A stretch of 35,925 nt of DNA from Bacillota bacterium. GTDB lineage: Bacteria > Bacillota > Dethiobacteria > DTU022. The stretch spans positions 1-35,925 of the forward strand of contig JAKPEE010000159.1 in the NCBI GenBank assembly GCA_029552125.1. Direction: 5' to 3'. The notes under the pieces are model-generated. The model was not told the DNA's origin and ran no database searches. It saw only the letters and a program-made list of their open reading frames with translations. Within the stretch, counting starts at the first letter, position 1, and the number at the start of each line of letters is the position of its first letter. The position numbers were made by a program, and so were the translations under genes. Shown piece by piece: positions 14,940 to 23,903 of this stretch.

Positions 14940-14996
14940 GCTTTGTTAGGATGAAGGCAGGACATTTTAAAGCACCCTGCCCATCGTTTTGTCCGT

Positions 14997-16289
14997 TTAA
15001 CCCCCTGTGCTGATCAACTGTTCAGGCTCCGGATAAACGCGCTTAACCTTTGCACCCAGTTCTTGCAAACGTTCTACCAGGCGATAGTAACCGCGCCATA
15101 AATGATAGGGATCAGAAATTACTGTTTGTCCCCGGGCCCCCAGGGCTGCCAGCAACAGGGCCGCTCCTCCACGAAGATCAGAGGCGCAAACCGGGGCCCC
15201 GGTTAATGCAGATACACCGTGCACAATGGCATGGCGCCCGTCTACCTGGATCTGAGCGCCCATACAGGATAGCCCTTCAACATGGCGGAAACGGTTTTCA
15301 AAAACTGTTTCCGTAATCACACCCGTGCCGAGGCAGGTGGCCAACAAAGCCATAAATTGAGGTTGCAAATCGGTGGGAAAGCCGGGATACGGCAGCGTTT
15401 TTAAGTCTACCGCTCTCAACAGGCCGCTGCGCCCTGCCCTAATGGCAGAGTGCCCCAACTCTTCCACTTCGGCCCCTGTCTCCCGAAGTTTGGCCAGCAA
15501 AGGTTTAAGATGATCTGACAGCACATTTTCTACAATAACCTCCCCGCCGGTAATGATGCCAGCCAGCAGGAGGGTTCCTGCTTCGATACGGTCAGGTATG
15601 ACCTTATAGCGTGTTCCTGTGAGGCGGGAGACACCCTCAACCCGGATAGAGGTTGTCCCGGCGCCGCTAATTAATGCACCCATGCTGTTTAAAAAGTTGG
15701 CCAGGTCGACAATCTCCGGTTCGGTAGCCGCATTCTCCAGTATAGTTGTTCCCCGGGCCAAAACAGCGGCACTGATAATATTTTCCGTGGCCCCCACACT
15801 GGGATAATCCAGGTATATACGGGCCCCTTTTAGCCCGTCCGTTTCCCCTTCAATACACCCGTTAACCATGCTAAAGTGCGCTCCCATAGCGGTAAGCCCT
15901 TTTAAATGCAAATCTACCGGGCGAATGCCAATCGCGCAACCCCCTGGTAAAGAAAGCCGCACCCTGCCGCACCGGGCTAACAGCGGCCCTAAAACTAAAA
16001 AGGAAGCACGCATCTGCTGTACCAGCTGTAGCGGTGGCTCGTTCCCGCGCAGCACCTCCGCAGAGATGTTCATAATGCCGTCTACGGGATCAAATCTGAC
16101 CGAAGCGCCCAGCGCCTGCAACACCGCCGCCATGGTCCGCACATCCATTAAATCCGGCACGCCTTCAATGATCACGGGCTCCGCAGACAATAGCGCCGCT
16201 GCCATTATCGGCAGGGTGGCATTTTTTGAGCCATTGGCTTTTACGCTTCCATGCAGGGGTACTCCCCCTTGAACTAGCAATTTATCCAT
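14997..16289 (-). CDS. murA: UDP-N-acetylglucosamine 1-carboxyvinyltransferase
   Basis: First committed enzyme of peptidoglycan synthesis; it transfers enolpyruvate from PEP to UDP-GlcNAc in the cytoplasm. The 430 residues show the two-domain EPSP-synthase fold: K22-N23 in NGSKNATLP and the PEP-binding loop with Cys118 in LPGGCAIGIRPVDLHL. Because this residue is Cys, not Asp, fosfomycin sensitivity would be expected. The C-terminal blocks include PGFPTDLQPQFMALL and DLRGGAALLLAALGARG. GGAAGGAAAA precedes the ATG. It lies 20 bp after ywmB and before spoIID, the Bacillus murAA context, and ends at a strong terminator. Confidence 0.96.
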   Translation of the reverse strand: MDKLLVQGGVPLHGSVKANGSKNATLPIMAAALLSAEPVIIEGVPDLMDVRTMAAVLQALGASVRFDPVDGIMNISAEVLRGNEPPLQLVQQMRASFLVLGPLLARCGRVRLSLPGGCAIGIRPVDLHLKGLTAMGAHFSMVNGCIEGETDGLKGARIYLDYPSVGATENIISAAVLARGTTILENAATEPEIVDLANFLNSMGALISGAGTTSIRVEGVSRLTGTRYKVIPDRIEAGTLLLAGIITGGEVIVENVLSDHLKPLLAKLRETGAEVEELGHSAIRAGRSGLLRAVDLKTLPYPGFPTDLQPQFMALLATCLGTGVITETVFENRFRHVEGLSCMGAQIQVDGRHAIVHGVSALTGAPVCASDLRGGAALLLAALGARGQTVISDPYHLWRGYYRLVERLQELGAKVKRVYPEPEQLISTGG

Positions 16290-16309
16290 CTTGCCGGTTT
16301 TCCTTCCAG

Positions 16310-16960
16310 TTAAATCTTTTCATAATGAGATAGGGTTAACAAGACAGGGATACCAGCCTGCAAGCGAATAGAGCCGCTTGCAGGGTCATATTTCAACTCC
16401 AGGTTCAAATTGACCGGTTTTCCTTCAAGCAAAAATGATTCCTTATACCAGCGGACGTACGCCAGGAGATGTACAGATTCATGATAGCGCTGAATGCTAA
16501 AAAGCTCTCCTTCCAATAAATTTACCAGCGCGAGACTCAGATCTTCCAAATCATCGGCTCTGCCCTGCAGGTAGCATTCAAGATGATAGGCCTGTGACAG
16601 CAAATCCTCTTGCGCCAACAGATCAGACAGGTCATCAGCCAAGATTTTACTGGCCAGGCAGTCTGCGCCACTGACCTGAAGAACCACATAATTTTCTTCC
16701 AGGCCGCTGCTTAGCCGCCAGCCAGCAGAAGTTGCACTGCGCAACACCGGTGTATTTTCCAACCGGCCCTTTAACTGATCCAGATCTGCGGAAACGGTGG
16801 AAATAAAAAAGTGGCGGTGATAAAAGATATTTTCTGCTCCCAGCAGCTTTACTCCTCTTGCCAATTTATAGCACGGGTCTTCCTGGAAGGAGAGGACTGA
16901 CCAGGGGATGGTTAAAAGAAAACCTAATAGCACCGCTAATAGAACATGACGACCAAACAT
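16310..16960 (-). CDS. ywmB: YwmB family protein
   Basis: Secreted or membrane-anchored protein of the YwmB (TATA-box-binding-like fold) family, function unknown. With the start at 16960 the 216 residues begin with a hydrophobic signal/anchor (about 4-22), followed by a mixed alpha/beta region with GAENIFYHRHFFIS, VSADLDQLKGRLE and the ending DPASGSIRLQAGIPVLLTLSHYEKI. This start has GGAAGGTGG six bases upstream; an earlier ATG at 17005 has poorer spacing. Placement immediately before murA is the same as in Bacillus, where ywmB follows the atp operon. That context is the main support for the call, along with length and N-terminal anchor. Confidence 0.75.
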   Translation of the reverse strand: MFGRHVLLAVLLGFLLTIPWSVLSFQEDPCYKLARGVKLLGAENIFYHRHFFISTVSADLDQLKGRLENTPVLRSATSAGWRLSSGLEENYVVLQVSGADCLASKILADDLSDLLAQEDLLSQAYHLECYLQGRADDLEDLSLALVNLLEGELFSIQRYHESVHLLAYVRWYKESFLLEGKPVNLNLELKYDPASGSIRLQAGIPVLLTLSHYEKI

Positions 16961-17073
16961 TTGCGGCCACCTTCCCGCCAACGGGCTAAGGAATATTATG
17001 GCCATATTTCCTTTATTTTATCCTGAACAAGGTCTTGTCCGGGATGCGGCAAAGTAAGCCCGGCAAAAGCTCG

Positions 17074-17108
17074 AAAAAGGATTGGGGAAACCACCCCTGT
17101 GGCCCCCC
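17074..17108 (-). terminator. possible terminator of the V-ATPase operon
   Basis: GGGGGGCCAC (17108 downward) can pair with GTGGTTTCCCC (to 17084) with one bulge and G-U pairs, then AATCCTTTTT. It is the best terminator candidate between atpK and ywmB. The same gap (16961-17230) also holds the hairpin at 17133-17159. Confidence 0.4.
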
Positions 17109-17132
17109 ATGATATGATCACGCGTGCCCTAT

Positions 17133-17159
17133 GCAGGCACTAAACCGGCCAGTGCCTGC
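17133..17159. repeat. inverted repeat between atpK and ywmB
   Basis: GCAGGCACT (17133-17141) and AGTGCCTGC (17151-17159) are exact inverted copies separated by nine bases. No U-run follows on either strand, so this is more likely an mRNA 3'-end stabiliser or a protein site than a terminator. Confidence 0.5.
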
Positions 17160-17230
17160 CGGTGGCAATATTTCTTCAATCTTCGGGTAGTTATACCCAA
17201 TGATCGGTTTATCCGAGCCGGGTTTTTCAT

Positions 17231-17680
17231 TCAGGCGGCCATAGCGCTGATAATATTCATTAAGAAAACCATGGCCAATAACGCCACCGATTCGATGATA
17301 CCTAGAACAAGGACATATTGAGCAAACCCCTTGCCCGTCTCCCCAAAAGCGTCGCAGGCACTGGCCGCAGCTTTCCCCTGTAAATAAGCGGAGGCGCCGA
17401 TAGCGAGGCCGCCAAAAATGCCTATACCCAAAATGGTCCCGCTGTTTAAAGCAGCCAGGGAGCCAACAATGGTATTCATTAAAATCAAACCGTAGAAACT
17501 CTGTGACAGGGGGAACCCGGTTAAAGCTACCAGCAAAAAAGAAGCCGGTCTATTTTGCATAAACGCCCTCTTCCAGGCTCCCACGGCAGCCATGGCCGCT
17601 ACCCCGGTGCCCAGGGCGGAGCCACAGGCAGACAGTGCAAACGAAGCCCCAATACCGATTAATCCAAAATCAAAAGCCAT
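17231..17680 (-). CDS. atpK: V/A-type ATPase subunit K (membrane rotor ring)
   Basis: Proteolipid that forms the ion-carrying ring. The 149 residues from the ATG at 17680 form four helices, a duplicated two-helix hairpin. AAGGAG lies ten bases upstream. A longer frame opening at 17797 would add 39 basic residues overlapping atpI and is unlikely. Only the second hairpin has the ion-binding acid, Glu130 in GIIESVALL; the first has PLSQSFYG instead. Ser59, Gln60, Gln101 and Glu130 line up with Thr64, Gln65, Gln110 and Glu139 of the Enterococcus hirae Na+ ring, and the Gln-to-Glu distance is 29 residues in both. Na+ coupling is inferred. It is the last gene of the operon, 49 bp after atpI. Confidence 0.92.
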   Translation of the reverse strand: MAFDFGLIGIGASFALSACGSALGTGVAAMAAVGAWKRAFMQNRPASFLLVALTGFPLSQSFYGLILMNTIVGSLAALNSGTILGIGIFGGLAIGASAYLQGKAAASACDAFGETGKGFAQYVLVLGIIESVALLAMVFLMNIISAMAA

Positions 17681-17729
17681 TACTCTTCTTACTCCTTGTC
17701 GTATAAATTTTTTTCCGTCCCGGTTGGAT

Positions 17730-19661
17730 TTAAAACCCGCTATTGATAGCCGTACCGGCAGGTGAAGAGAGCCTTTTCTCTTCAGGATTCGCCTCATACG
17801 AGCTAACCGGGTTTTGAAAAGGCGTAAACCGGTGGCCGGACCATTCTATACCCAGCCGCCCGGAAAACTCCAGCATGTTCAAGCGAATACCATGCACTAA
17901 AACACCCAGGCAACAGAGAATAAAGTTTAAAGTGTGACCCAGCAGCAAGACCAGGGCGCCCAGAACAAAGGTATTGCCTTCTAAAAGCCCGCCAACCATT
18001 TGATTAAAGCTCTTGGCAATTTCAGCACCAGCCAGCCCCACCGCAAAAAGTCGAATATAGGAAATAAGATCGCCAAAAGCGTTGACTGTTCCCAGGGCTG
18101 TGGGCAGCAAGTCTTTCAGGCCACCCAATACCCCCTTGATAAAGTTGCCTTCCTGCGAACCGAACAAGAGAGCCAGGCCCAATCCGCTCAGGATTAATAC
18201 AATACTGATCCGGCCGATCAGGCCACCGGTAGCGAAAGCTCCATCAAGGTCAAAATACATGACCATGCTTAAAACCAGATAAAACAGGCCGAAATTGACC
18301 GCTATCCAGCCAAGCTGGGCCACGGCTTTAAGAGAGCGATTGGCCAGATCACGCAGAAAATTCCAGACCTGAGCGATGGTCAGGTGAACCAGGGCAATGC
18401 AAAAACACAACAGCTTGATTACATCTTGTCCTGATAACCTCTGGTATAACTCCCCGGCAGGAGTATAGACATCGACTCCTTCAATAAGCTGAACTACAAC
18501 CAGCTTCTCCAGGAAGGTCCCCCTGATCAGGTCAAAGCTGCCGAACCATTGGCCGTTCAGCGTACCCCATGCTACGGTAGCCAGCCCCAGGGTAGTAAAT
18601 AGCCAGCCAAGCAAAGGAGGCTTCCTTCTCCTGGCGATACTGAGTGTCACAGCCAGGAGCCCCCCCCCTAAAAAAATGACTCCGTAGGCAGCATCGCCGA
18701 TGATCATGGCAAAAAAGATGATAAAGAATACAAAGAAAAAGAAACTGATATCTAATTCACGGTAACCCGGCACAGTGCCCAGGAAATCAAAAACCGGTTC
18801 GATCATTTTAAGCCACCTGGGGTTGCGTACCAGGGTTGGCACGGCGTCATCCTCACCGGGGTCGGCAACGGCCAGGGCTACGGAATTTCGGCCGGCCCAA
18901 TCTTTCAAGCTCTTCACCTGGTCAGCAGGAACATAACCGGAAATGGCTGTAAGATTCCCTTCTTCCAGCATGTTTGCTTTAGCTACCTGGTATTCCAGTT
19001 CGTGTTCCAGTTCGGCCATGTACTGCTTAATAACCGGTCTAAGCGCATAACACTCAACCAATTTATCTTTTAGGCCATCAATGCGCTTTAACAACTCAAT
19101 TACTTCGGTTTTTAAAACTCGAAGGCTTTTAGCCGGAGGGACAAACTCCTCAAAGCCTTCCAGTCTGACGGGGCTGCGCGTAATGTGGGCAAAGATGGCG
19201 CAGTTTTTCCCCCTCTGCATCATGACTACATCTTCTTCGGGAATTTCTTCTACCTGATCCCCATAAGCAGTATAAATGCGCACATACCAGCCTTTCTGTG
19301 CCAGAAATTGAAAATCCCCGGGATCAAAATCTCCCCATTTTTCCAGTTCGGCAATCTGTTTATACAGAGAAACAACGCGATCCTTAAAGTGATGCAGTTC
19401 TTCGTTCAACTTTACAACTGTTTCCGTCGCCTGCCGTCCGTCCAGGGAGGCAGCAGGAGCTTCTTTTTTGGGTTTAAACTCGGCCAAGATAAGATAAGCG
19501 GCGGCCGCCCGGTTAAGCTCAGTAGAAACAGCTTCTACCTCGGGGGAAGAACACTGAAATTTTTCCAGGTGAACAAGACCAAGCTCCCTTAAAGAGTCAA
19601 GGGTAGAATCCTTGTCTTTGGCCTGGACAACCATGGTCACCTTTTTCATGGGTACAATCAT
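17730..19661 (-). CDS. atpI: V/A-type ATPase subunit I (stator membrane subunit)
   Basis: Subunit I (eukaryotic subunit a homologue) holds the ion half-channels and links the membrane part to the peripheral stalks. The 643 residues divide into a cytoplasmic N-terminal half with coiled coil (about 1-300, beginning MKKVTMVVQAKDKDSTLDSLRELGLVHLE from residue 5) and a membrane half with seven to eight helices. Membrane signatures include IIFFAMIIGDAAYGVIFL and GDLISYIRLFAVGLAGAEIAKSFN; the Arg in the latter helix is the conserved channel residue. It ends with HTLNFILCCLGVLVHGIRLNMLEFSGR, close to the normal family end. It starts three bases after the atpD stop. Confidence 0.94.
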   Translation of the reverse strand: MIVPMKKVTMVVQAKDKDSTLDSLRELGLVHLEKFQCSSPEVEAVSTELNRAAAAYLILAEFKPKKEAPAASLDGRQATETVVKLNEELHHFKDRVVSLYKQIAELEKWGDFDPGDFQFLAQKGWYVRIYTAYGDQVEEIPEEDVVMMQRGKNCAIFAHITRSPVRLEGFEEFVPPAKSLRVLKTEVIELLKRIDGLKDKLVECYALRPVIKQYMAELEHELEYQVAKANMLEEGNLTAISGYVPADQVKSLKDWAGRNSVALAVADPGEDDAVPTLVRNPRWLKMIEPVFDFLGTVPGYRELDISFFFFVFFIIFFAMIIGDAAYGVIFLGGGLLAVTLSIARRRKPPLLGWLFTTLGLATVAWGTLNGQWFGSFDLIRGTFLEKLVVVQLIEGVDVYTPAGELYQRLSGQDVIKLLCFCIALVHLTIAQVWNFLRDLANRSLKAVAQLGWIAVNFGLFYLVLSMVMYFDLDGAFATGGLIGRISIVLILSGLGLALLFGSQEGNFIKGVLGGLKDLLPTALGTVNAFGDLISYIRLFAVGLAGAEIAKSFNQMVGGLLEGNTFVLGALVLLLGHTLNFILCCLGVLVHGIRLNMLEFSGRLGIEWSGHRFTPFQNPVSSYEANPEEKRLSSPAGTAINSGF

Positions 19662-19664
19662 TGC

Positions 19665-20264
19665 TTATATTGTCCCCCTGACCAGTTTATTCTTGGCCAT
19701 CTTGCCCCGTACGACGGCAGCGGTCTGCTGATCTCCCAGGAAAATATTGATCATGCGGATGTTTTCTTTCGTCTCGGGAATCTTTACCTTTTCAAACAAG
19801 TTCACCCGCTGAGCGGTGACTCTTAATTCGGCCGCCAGCAAGGCCGCCTGTTTTTCTAAAAACGATAGAACCATATCCAGTGTGGCCAGCTCCTGAAGCT
19901 TTTTAACGGCGGCGTCTACCCAGAAGGGGTAAGCCAGCAGGTCATAGGCAACCGCTTCAAACTTTACCTCCATTAAAATGGGTAGATCCACCCCGGCGAT
20001 ATTAGTCGAACTTGTACAAACTTCTTTTACCTGAACCAGATGCGCAATGGCAATGTTTTCCCCAAAAACATCGACCCATTCCAGCAGTTCCTCAAAGGCT
20101 TCTTGCCGCTGTAGCCGCTTGTCTTCAATTTGCCGCTCCACATTGCGGACCTCGGTTTGAAGAAGCTGCTTCTTTAATACCAGGGTAGGCAGGTAACGTT
20201 GAAACCGCTTGAGCTGGTCCTTTTGTCTTTTTAGCTCATTTTTGGTCAGCTTTATTTTTGCCAT
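19665..20264 (-). CDS. atpD: V/A-type ATPase subunit D (central rotor shaft)
   Basis: Central shaft subunit that turns inside the A3B3 head. At 199 residues it is of normal length and consists mainly of two long helices for the coiled coil: an N-terminal one starting KIKLTKNELKRQKDQLKRFQRYLPTLVLKKQLLQ and a C-terminal one with VTAQRVNLFEKVKIPETKENIRMINIFLGDQQTAAVVRGKMAKNK in pieces typical of NtpD. The RVN.FE motif and the KxK-rich C-terminus are family hallmarks. The ATG lies four bases after the B-subunit stop. Symbol follows the bacterial V-type naming and is not the F-type beta subunit. Confidence 0.93.
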   Translation of the reverse strand: MAKIKLTKNELKRQKDQLKRFQRYLPTLVLKKQLLQTEVRNVERQIEDKRLQRQEAFEELLEWVDVFGENIAIAHLVQVKEVCTSSTNIAGVDLPILMEVKFEAVAYDLLAYPFWVDAAVKKLQELATLDMVLSFLEKQAALLAAELRVTAQRVNLFEKVKIPETKENIRMINIFLGDQQTAAVVRGKMAKNKLVRGTI

Positions 20265-20268
20265 AAAA

Positions 20269-21567
20269 TCATACCTTAGTGGGCCAGTATTGAGACACCA
20301 GATCCGATCTTAAGCCGGTCTCGGCAGGCTCGAAACATTTTGCTAAGATTTCCCATCCTTTGTCCAACGCCGCTTCTAAAGGAATGTTAACAGACAGATC
20401 CATCATTTCCCGTTCAAACAGTTCTCCATAAGCCAAAAGCTTTTCGTCCCAATCGGACATCTTGAAGCCCATGGCTTTTTTCTCCAGGGATTCTTTATAA
20501 GAAGCATATAGCTTGATCATCCCGTCCATCAGGGCGCGGTGGTCCGGGCGGGTTTTCCCATTGACCAGCTGTTTCAGCCGGGACAGGGAGCCGAAAGGTT
20601 CAATGCGACCGTTGCGAAGATAAAACTGGCCCTCTGTAATATAGCCGGTATTATCCGGCACCGGGTGGGTCACGTCATCACCGGGCATGGTAGTTACGCC
20701 CAGGATGGTAATAGAGCCAGCCTGTTCAAAGTCGACCGCTTTTTCATAGCGGGCGGCCAGCTGGGAATAAAGATCTCCGGGGTAGCCCCGGTTGGAGGGG
20801 ACCTGCTCCATGGTAATGGCAATTTCTTTCATGGCATCGGCAAAGTTGGTCATATCGGTTAGTAAAACCAAGACCCGCTTGCCGCGGGTGGCAAACCCTT
20901 CAGCCACCGCCAGGGCAATATCGGGCACCATCAGACATTCCACCACCGGATCTGAAGCAGTGTGGACGAAAAAAATGGTCCTGGACAAAACGCCGCCCTG
21001 TTCCAGGCTCTCTTTAAAGAAAAGATAGTCATCATACTTGAGGCCCATGCCCCCAAGGATGATCAGATCTACTTCTGCTTGTAGAGCGATGCGGGCCAGC
21101 AGCTCGTTATATGGTTCTCCCGAGACAGAAAAGATAGGCAGCTTTTGCGATTCCACCAGGGTATTAAAAAGATCGATCATCGGGATGCCGGTCCGCACCA
21201 TGCGGCGGGGGATAATCCTCTGGGCCGGGTTAACGGAGGGGCCGCCAATTTCGATGAGAGAGTCGGTCAGTTCAGGGCCGCCGTCGCGGGGACGGCCGGA
21301 TCCGTCAAAGATTCTCCCCAGAAGATTATCGGAAAAGGAAACCATCATCGGGTGGCCCAGGAAACGCACCTCGTCGCCGGTCGATATGCCTCGAGAGCCG
21401 TTAAACACCTGCAAAGCCACCTCGTCATGCCTCAGGCGGATTACCTCCGCCAATGAAGGGCCATACTTTGTTTCCACCACAGCCAGTTCTTTATAACGAA
21501 CACCCGTGGCGGTCACAGTAATCACGTTTCCCGAAATTGATTCTATTTTGCTATAAATTTTCCGCAA
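20269..21567 (-). CDS. atpB: V/A-type ATPase subunit B
   Basis: Non-catalytic subunit of the A3B3 head. It has a beta-barrel N-terminus ([17 protein letters not shown]) and a RecA-like core with [19 protein letters not shown] in the degenerate P-loop position. The signatures [41 protein letters not shown] and [25 protein letters not shown] run through the core in family order. I take the TTG at 21567 as start, ten bases after AAGGAG; the GTG at 21576 would leave just one base of spacing. The N-terminus overlaps the end of atpA by about 17 bp, so translation is coupled. The product is about 432 residues, somewhat shorter than the archaeal-type B subunit. Confidence 0.93.
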   Translation of the reverse strand: MRKIYSKIESISGNVITVTATGVRYKELAVVETKYGPSLAEVIRLRHDEVALQVFNGSRGISTGDEVRFLGHPMMVSFSDNLLGRIFDGSGRPRDGGPELTDSLIEIGGPSVNPAQRIIPRRMVRTGIPMIDLFNTLVESQKLPIFSVSGEPYNELLARIALQAEVDLIILGGMGLKYDDYLFFKESLEQGGVLSRTIFFVHTASDPVVECLMVPDIALAVAEGFATRGKRVLVLLTDMTNFADAMKEIAITMEQVPSNRGYPGDLYSQLAARYEKAVDFEQAGSITILGVTTMPGDDVTHPVPDNTGYITEGQFYLRNGRIEPFGSLSRLKQLVNGKTRPDHRALMDGMIKLYASYKESLEKKAMGFKMSDWDEKLLAYGELFEREMMDLSVNIPLEAALDKGWEILAKCFEPAETGLRSDLVSQYWPTKV

Positions 21568-23338
21568 GCTTTGCACTCTCCTTGCAGCTAACCTGGGTGC
21601 CGGCCCCGGCAGAGGCGGTCACTTTTTCAGCAAGCAGCCGGCGAATGGCCTGTTCCTGTTCCTTGAAATCATCACTCATCCATGGCTTGCCGTTATAGTC
21701 CAAAAAGCCCTGCCGCATCTGGTTAAACCAGCCGCGGGCTTCTTCCTTGCTGCCAAATTTTAATTCGGCAGTCAGCACTTCCATAATGAAATCATAAACA
21801 TATCGCTGGCGTTCGGGTTCAACAGCGCTATCCACGGGATCAAAGGAGTTTTGCTGCAGATAAACAGCATCTAAAAATTCTGCTTTAAGGTAGATTACAT
21901 AATCTTCTAAAGAAGTACCCTCTTCGCCGACCACCTTCATCATCTGGTCCACCTCGTCACCTTTAAACAGGATGGAACGCCCATACTCTGCCTTTGACGC
22001 ATCGATAATCCCCGGGTATTTGGACCAGGATTCCAGAGGGTGGATGGCCGGGTATTTCCGGGCATCGGAGCGCTGGCGTGAAAGACCGTGAAACGCTCCG
22101 ACCACCTTTAAAGTAGCCTGGGTTACCGGCTCTTCAAAGTTGCCACCGGCCGGGGAAACAGTGCCGCCGATGGTTACCGAGCCTAGAGCACCATTTTTCA
22201 GGCGGACCAGGCCGGCCCGCTCATAGAAGGCGGCGATTATTGATTCAAGGTAAGCAGGGAAGGCCTCTTCGCCCGGGATCTCCTCCAGCCGGCCGGACAT
22301 CTCGCGCATAGCCTGGGCCCAGCGTGAAGTCGAATCGGCAAGCAACAGGACATGCAAGCCCATCTGGCGGTAATATTCGGCCATAGTAACGGCAGTGTAA
22401 ACAGAAGCTTCCCGGGCGGCCACAGGCATGGAAGAGGTATTGCAAATAATGATCGTCCTCTCCATCAACGAGCGGCCAGTTTTGGGGTCTATTAACTCGG
22501 GGAATTCTTTTAAGGTCTCCACGACCTCTCCAGCCCGTTCACCGCAGGCAGCCACAATGACAATATCCACTTCCGCATTCCGGGAAGTAATCTGCTGCAG
22601 CACAGTCTTGCCGGCGCCGAAAGGCCCGGGAATGCAGTAAGTGCCGCCTTTAGCCACCGGGAAAAAAGTGTCGATGATCCTGACCTTGGTAATAAGCGGT
22701 TCGCTGGGTTTGAGCCGTTCGGCATAGCACTTAACAGGCCGTTTTACGGGCCAGGAGAACACCATGGTTAACTGGTGCAGGTTGCCTTTTTCGTCTTCAA
22801 CTTCCGCGATTATATCACGCAAACGATAAAGGCCTGCCCCGGCTATACTCTTTACTGTCAGTGTTCCGTCTAGGTAAAAGGGAACCATGATCAAGTGGTT
22901 AAAAATTCCTTCCTTGACGGAACCGATAGGCATGCCTGCTTCAACTTTGCTGCCCTGGTTAACGGAAGGAGTAAAATCCCACTGGCGGGATTCGTCAAGG
23001 GGTGAAGGATAGATCCCCCGCTCCAGGAAGAACCCGCACCGGGCAGCCAACTGGGGCAAGGGGTTTTGCAGTCCGTCGAATACCTGGCCCAACAGCCCGG
23101 GTCCGAGCTGGACGCTTAATAACTCTCCGGTAAACTCGACCTCATCGCCTACGCCAATGCCTTTGGTAATTTCGAAAACCTGAACGTCGGCTACATTGCC
23201 CTTTACCCGGATAACCTCAGATTTAAGTTTTTTCCCACCGGTGACGATGTAGCATACTTCATTCATGGCCACTTCACCGGTGAATTCCACTGAAACCATA
23301 TTGCCGCTAACGCCAATTACCCTGTTAATGGTCTTCAT
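21551..23338 (-). CDS. atpA: V/A-type ATPase catalytic subunit A
   Basis: Catalytic ATP-hydrolysing/synthesising subunit, 595 residues. The order is a beta-barrel (1-75), the inserted non-homologous region typical of V/A-type A subunits (about 115-200), then the nucleotide-binding domain. Walker A is GPFGAGKT (238-245) with Lys244, one Ser-to-Ala change from the usual GPFGSGKT. Walker B and nearby catalytic blocks follow at [18 protein letters not shown] and [34 protein letters not shown]. The helical C-terminal domain ends normally. Start four bases after the stop of the small upstream gene; its ribosome binding site is poorly spaced, so translational coupling is likely. Confidence 0.96.
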   Translation of the reverse strand: MKTINRVIGVSGNMVSVEFTGEVAMNEVCYIVTGGKKLKSEVIRVKGNVADVQVFEITKGIGVGDEVEFTGELLSVQLGPGLLGQVFDGLQNPLPQLAARCGFFLERGIYPSPLDESRQWDFTPSVNQGSKVEAGMPIGSVKEGIFNHLIMVPFYLDGTLTVKSIAGAGLYRLRDIIAEVEDEKGNLHQLTMVFSWPVKRPVKCYAERLKPSEPLITKVRIIDTFFPVAKGGTYCIPGPFGAGKTVLQQITSRNAEVDIVIVAACGERAGEVVETLKEFPELIDPKTGRSLMERTIIICNTSSMPVAAREASVYTAVTMAEYYRQMGLHVLLLADSTSRWAQAMREMSGRLEEIPGEEAFPAYLESIIAAFYERAGLVRLKNGALGSVTIGGTVSPAGGNFEEPVTQATLKVVGAFHGLSRQRSDARKYPAIHPLESWSKYPGIIDASKAEYGRSILFKGDEVDQMMKVVGEEGTSLEDYVIYLKAEFLDAVYLQQNSFDPVDSAVEPERQRYVYDFIMEVLTAELKFGSKEEARGWFNQMRQGFLDYNGKPWMSDDFKEQEQAIRRLLAEKVTASAGAGTQVSCKESAKLAENL

Positions 23339-23342
23339 TCCT

Positions 23343-23903
23343 TTACTGCATATTTTTCCACATACAGTGTTGATGCAAATTTTCCTTTACTTCTTCATAT
23401 ATTTTCTCAAATATTTCCTGGCCAGTAATTTTCTGGAATTTTTCCTGGCGCAAAGCAAGCTGGAGTTTTAAATAATAAGCAATTAAAGCCTCCAGGTTAA
23501 AATAATGGACCGCACTAACTTCCTCGACAAAGCTCCAGCGAAGATTGTTTAAATAGCTTTCCACAGCCAGGGGCGAATCCAGGGCCAGGGCTGTCTTAAC
23601 CTTTTCCAGTAGCAAATCGCGGCCATCTGATTCAGGCAACGGCTGAGGTGAAGAAAATTTCACTGTAGCAAGGCGCGCTTTGGCCAGTTCCAGTCTGAGT
23701 TCCTTTTCCCAGGAAAGAATACGATCCGCAAAAGGAAAACCGGTCGGCTCCAGCGAACCCCACCTGCTTTTGCATAAAACCCGGTAATGATCCGGCCGCA
23801 CAGTATCTGCCGCAAGCTGAATAAATACATCTTCCCTGATGGGAACTTTATCCCCCAGCCTGAGAGCCGGCAAAGCCGCGATGGTATAATAATATTGATT
23901 CAC
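23343..23903 (-). CDS. V-ATPase operon protein X (DUF2764-like)
   Basis: Protein of 186 residues between the E and A genes, the position taken by the uncharacterised X gene in E-X-A-B-D-I-K type operons of Chlamydiae, spirochaetes and Bacteroidetes. The N-terminal NQYYYTIAALPALRLGD resembles the start of DUF2764 proteins (YYYLVAGLPxL...). The rest is mostly helical, with a conserved-looking FNLEALIAYYLKLQLALRQEKF near the end. It may stand in for subunit C, which is missing, and connect rotor and ring; this is inference from context. Its ATG overlaps the atpE stop by 4 bp. The family call is from memory of the motif, not a search. Confidence 0.65.
   Translation of the reverse strand: MNQYYYTIAALPALRLGDKVPIREDVFIQLAADTVRPDHYRVLCKSRWGSLEPTGFPFADRILSWEKELRLELAKARLATVKFSSPQPLPESDGRDLLLEKVKTALALDSPLAVESYLNNLRWSFVEEVSAVHYFNLEALIAYYLKLQLALRQEKFQKITGQEIFEKIYEEVKENLHQHCMWKNMQ

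Noticed and set aside
17681-17797. N-terminal extension of atpK by 39 residues
   Set aside because: It is basic and unlike a ring subunit, overlaps the end of atpI and adds nothing to the four-helix fold; the ATG at 17680 has a proper ribosome binding site.
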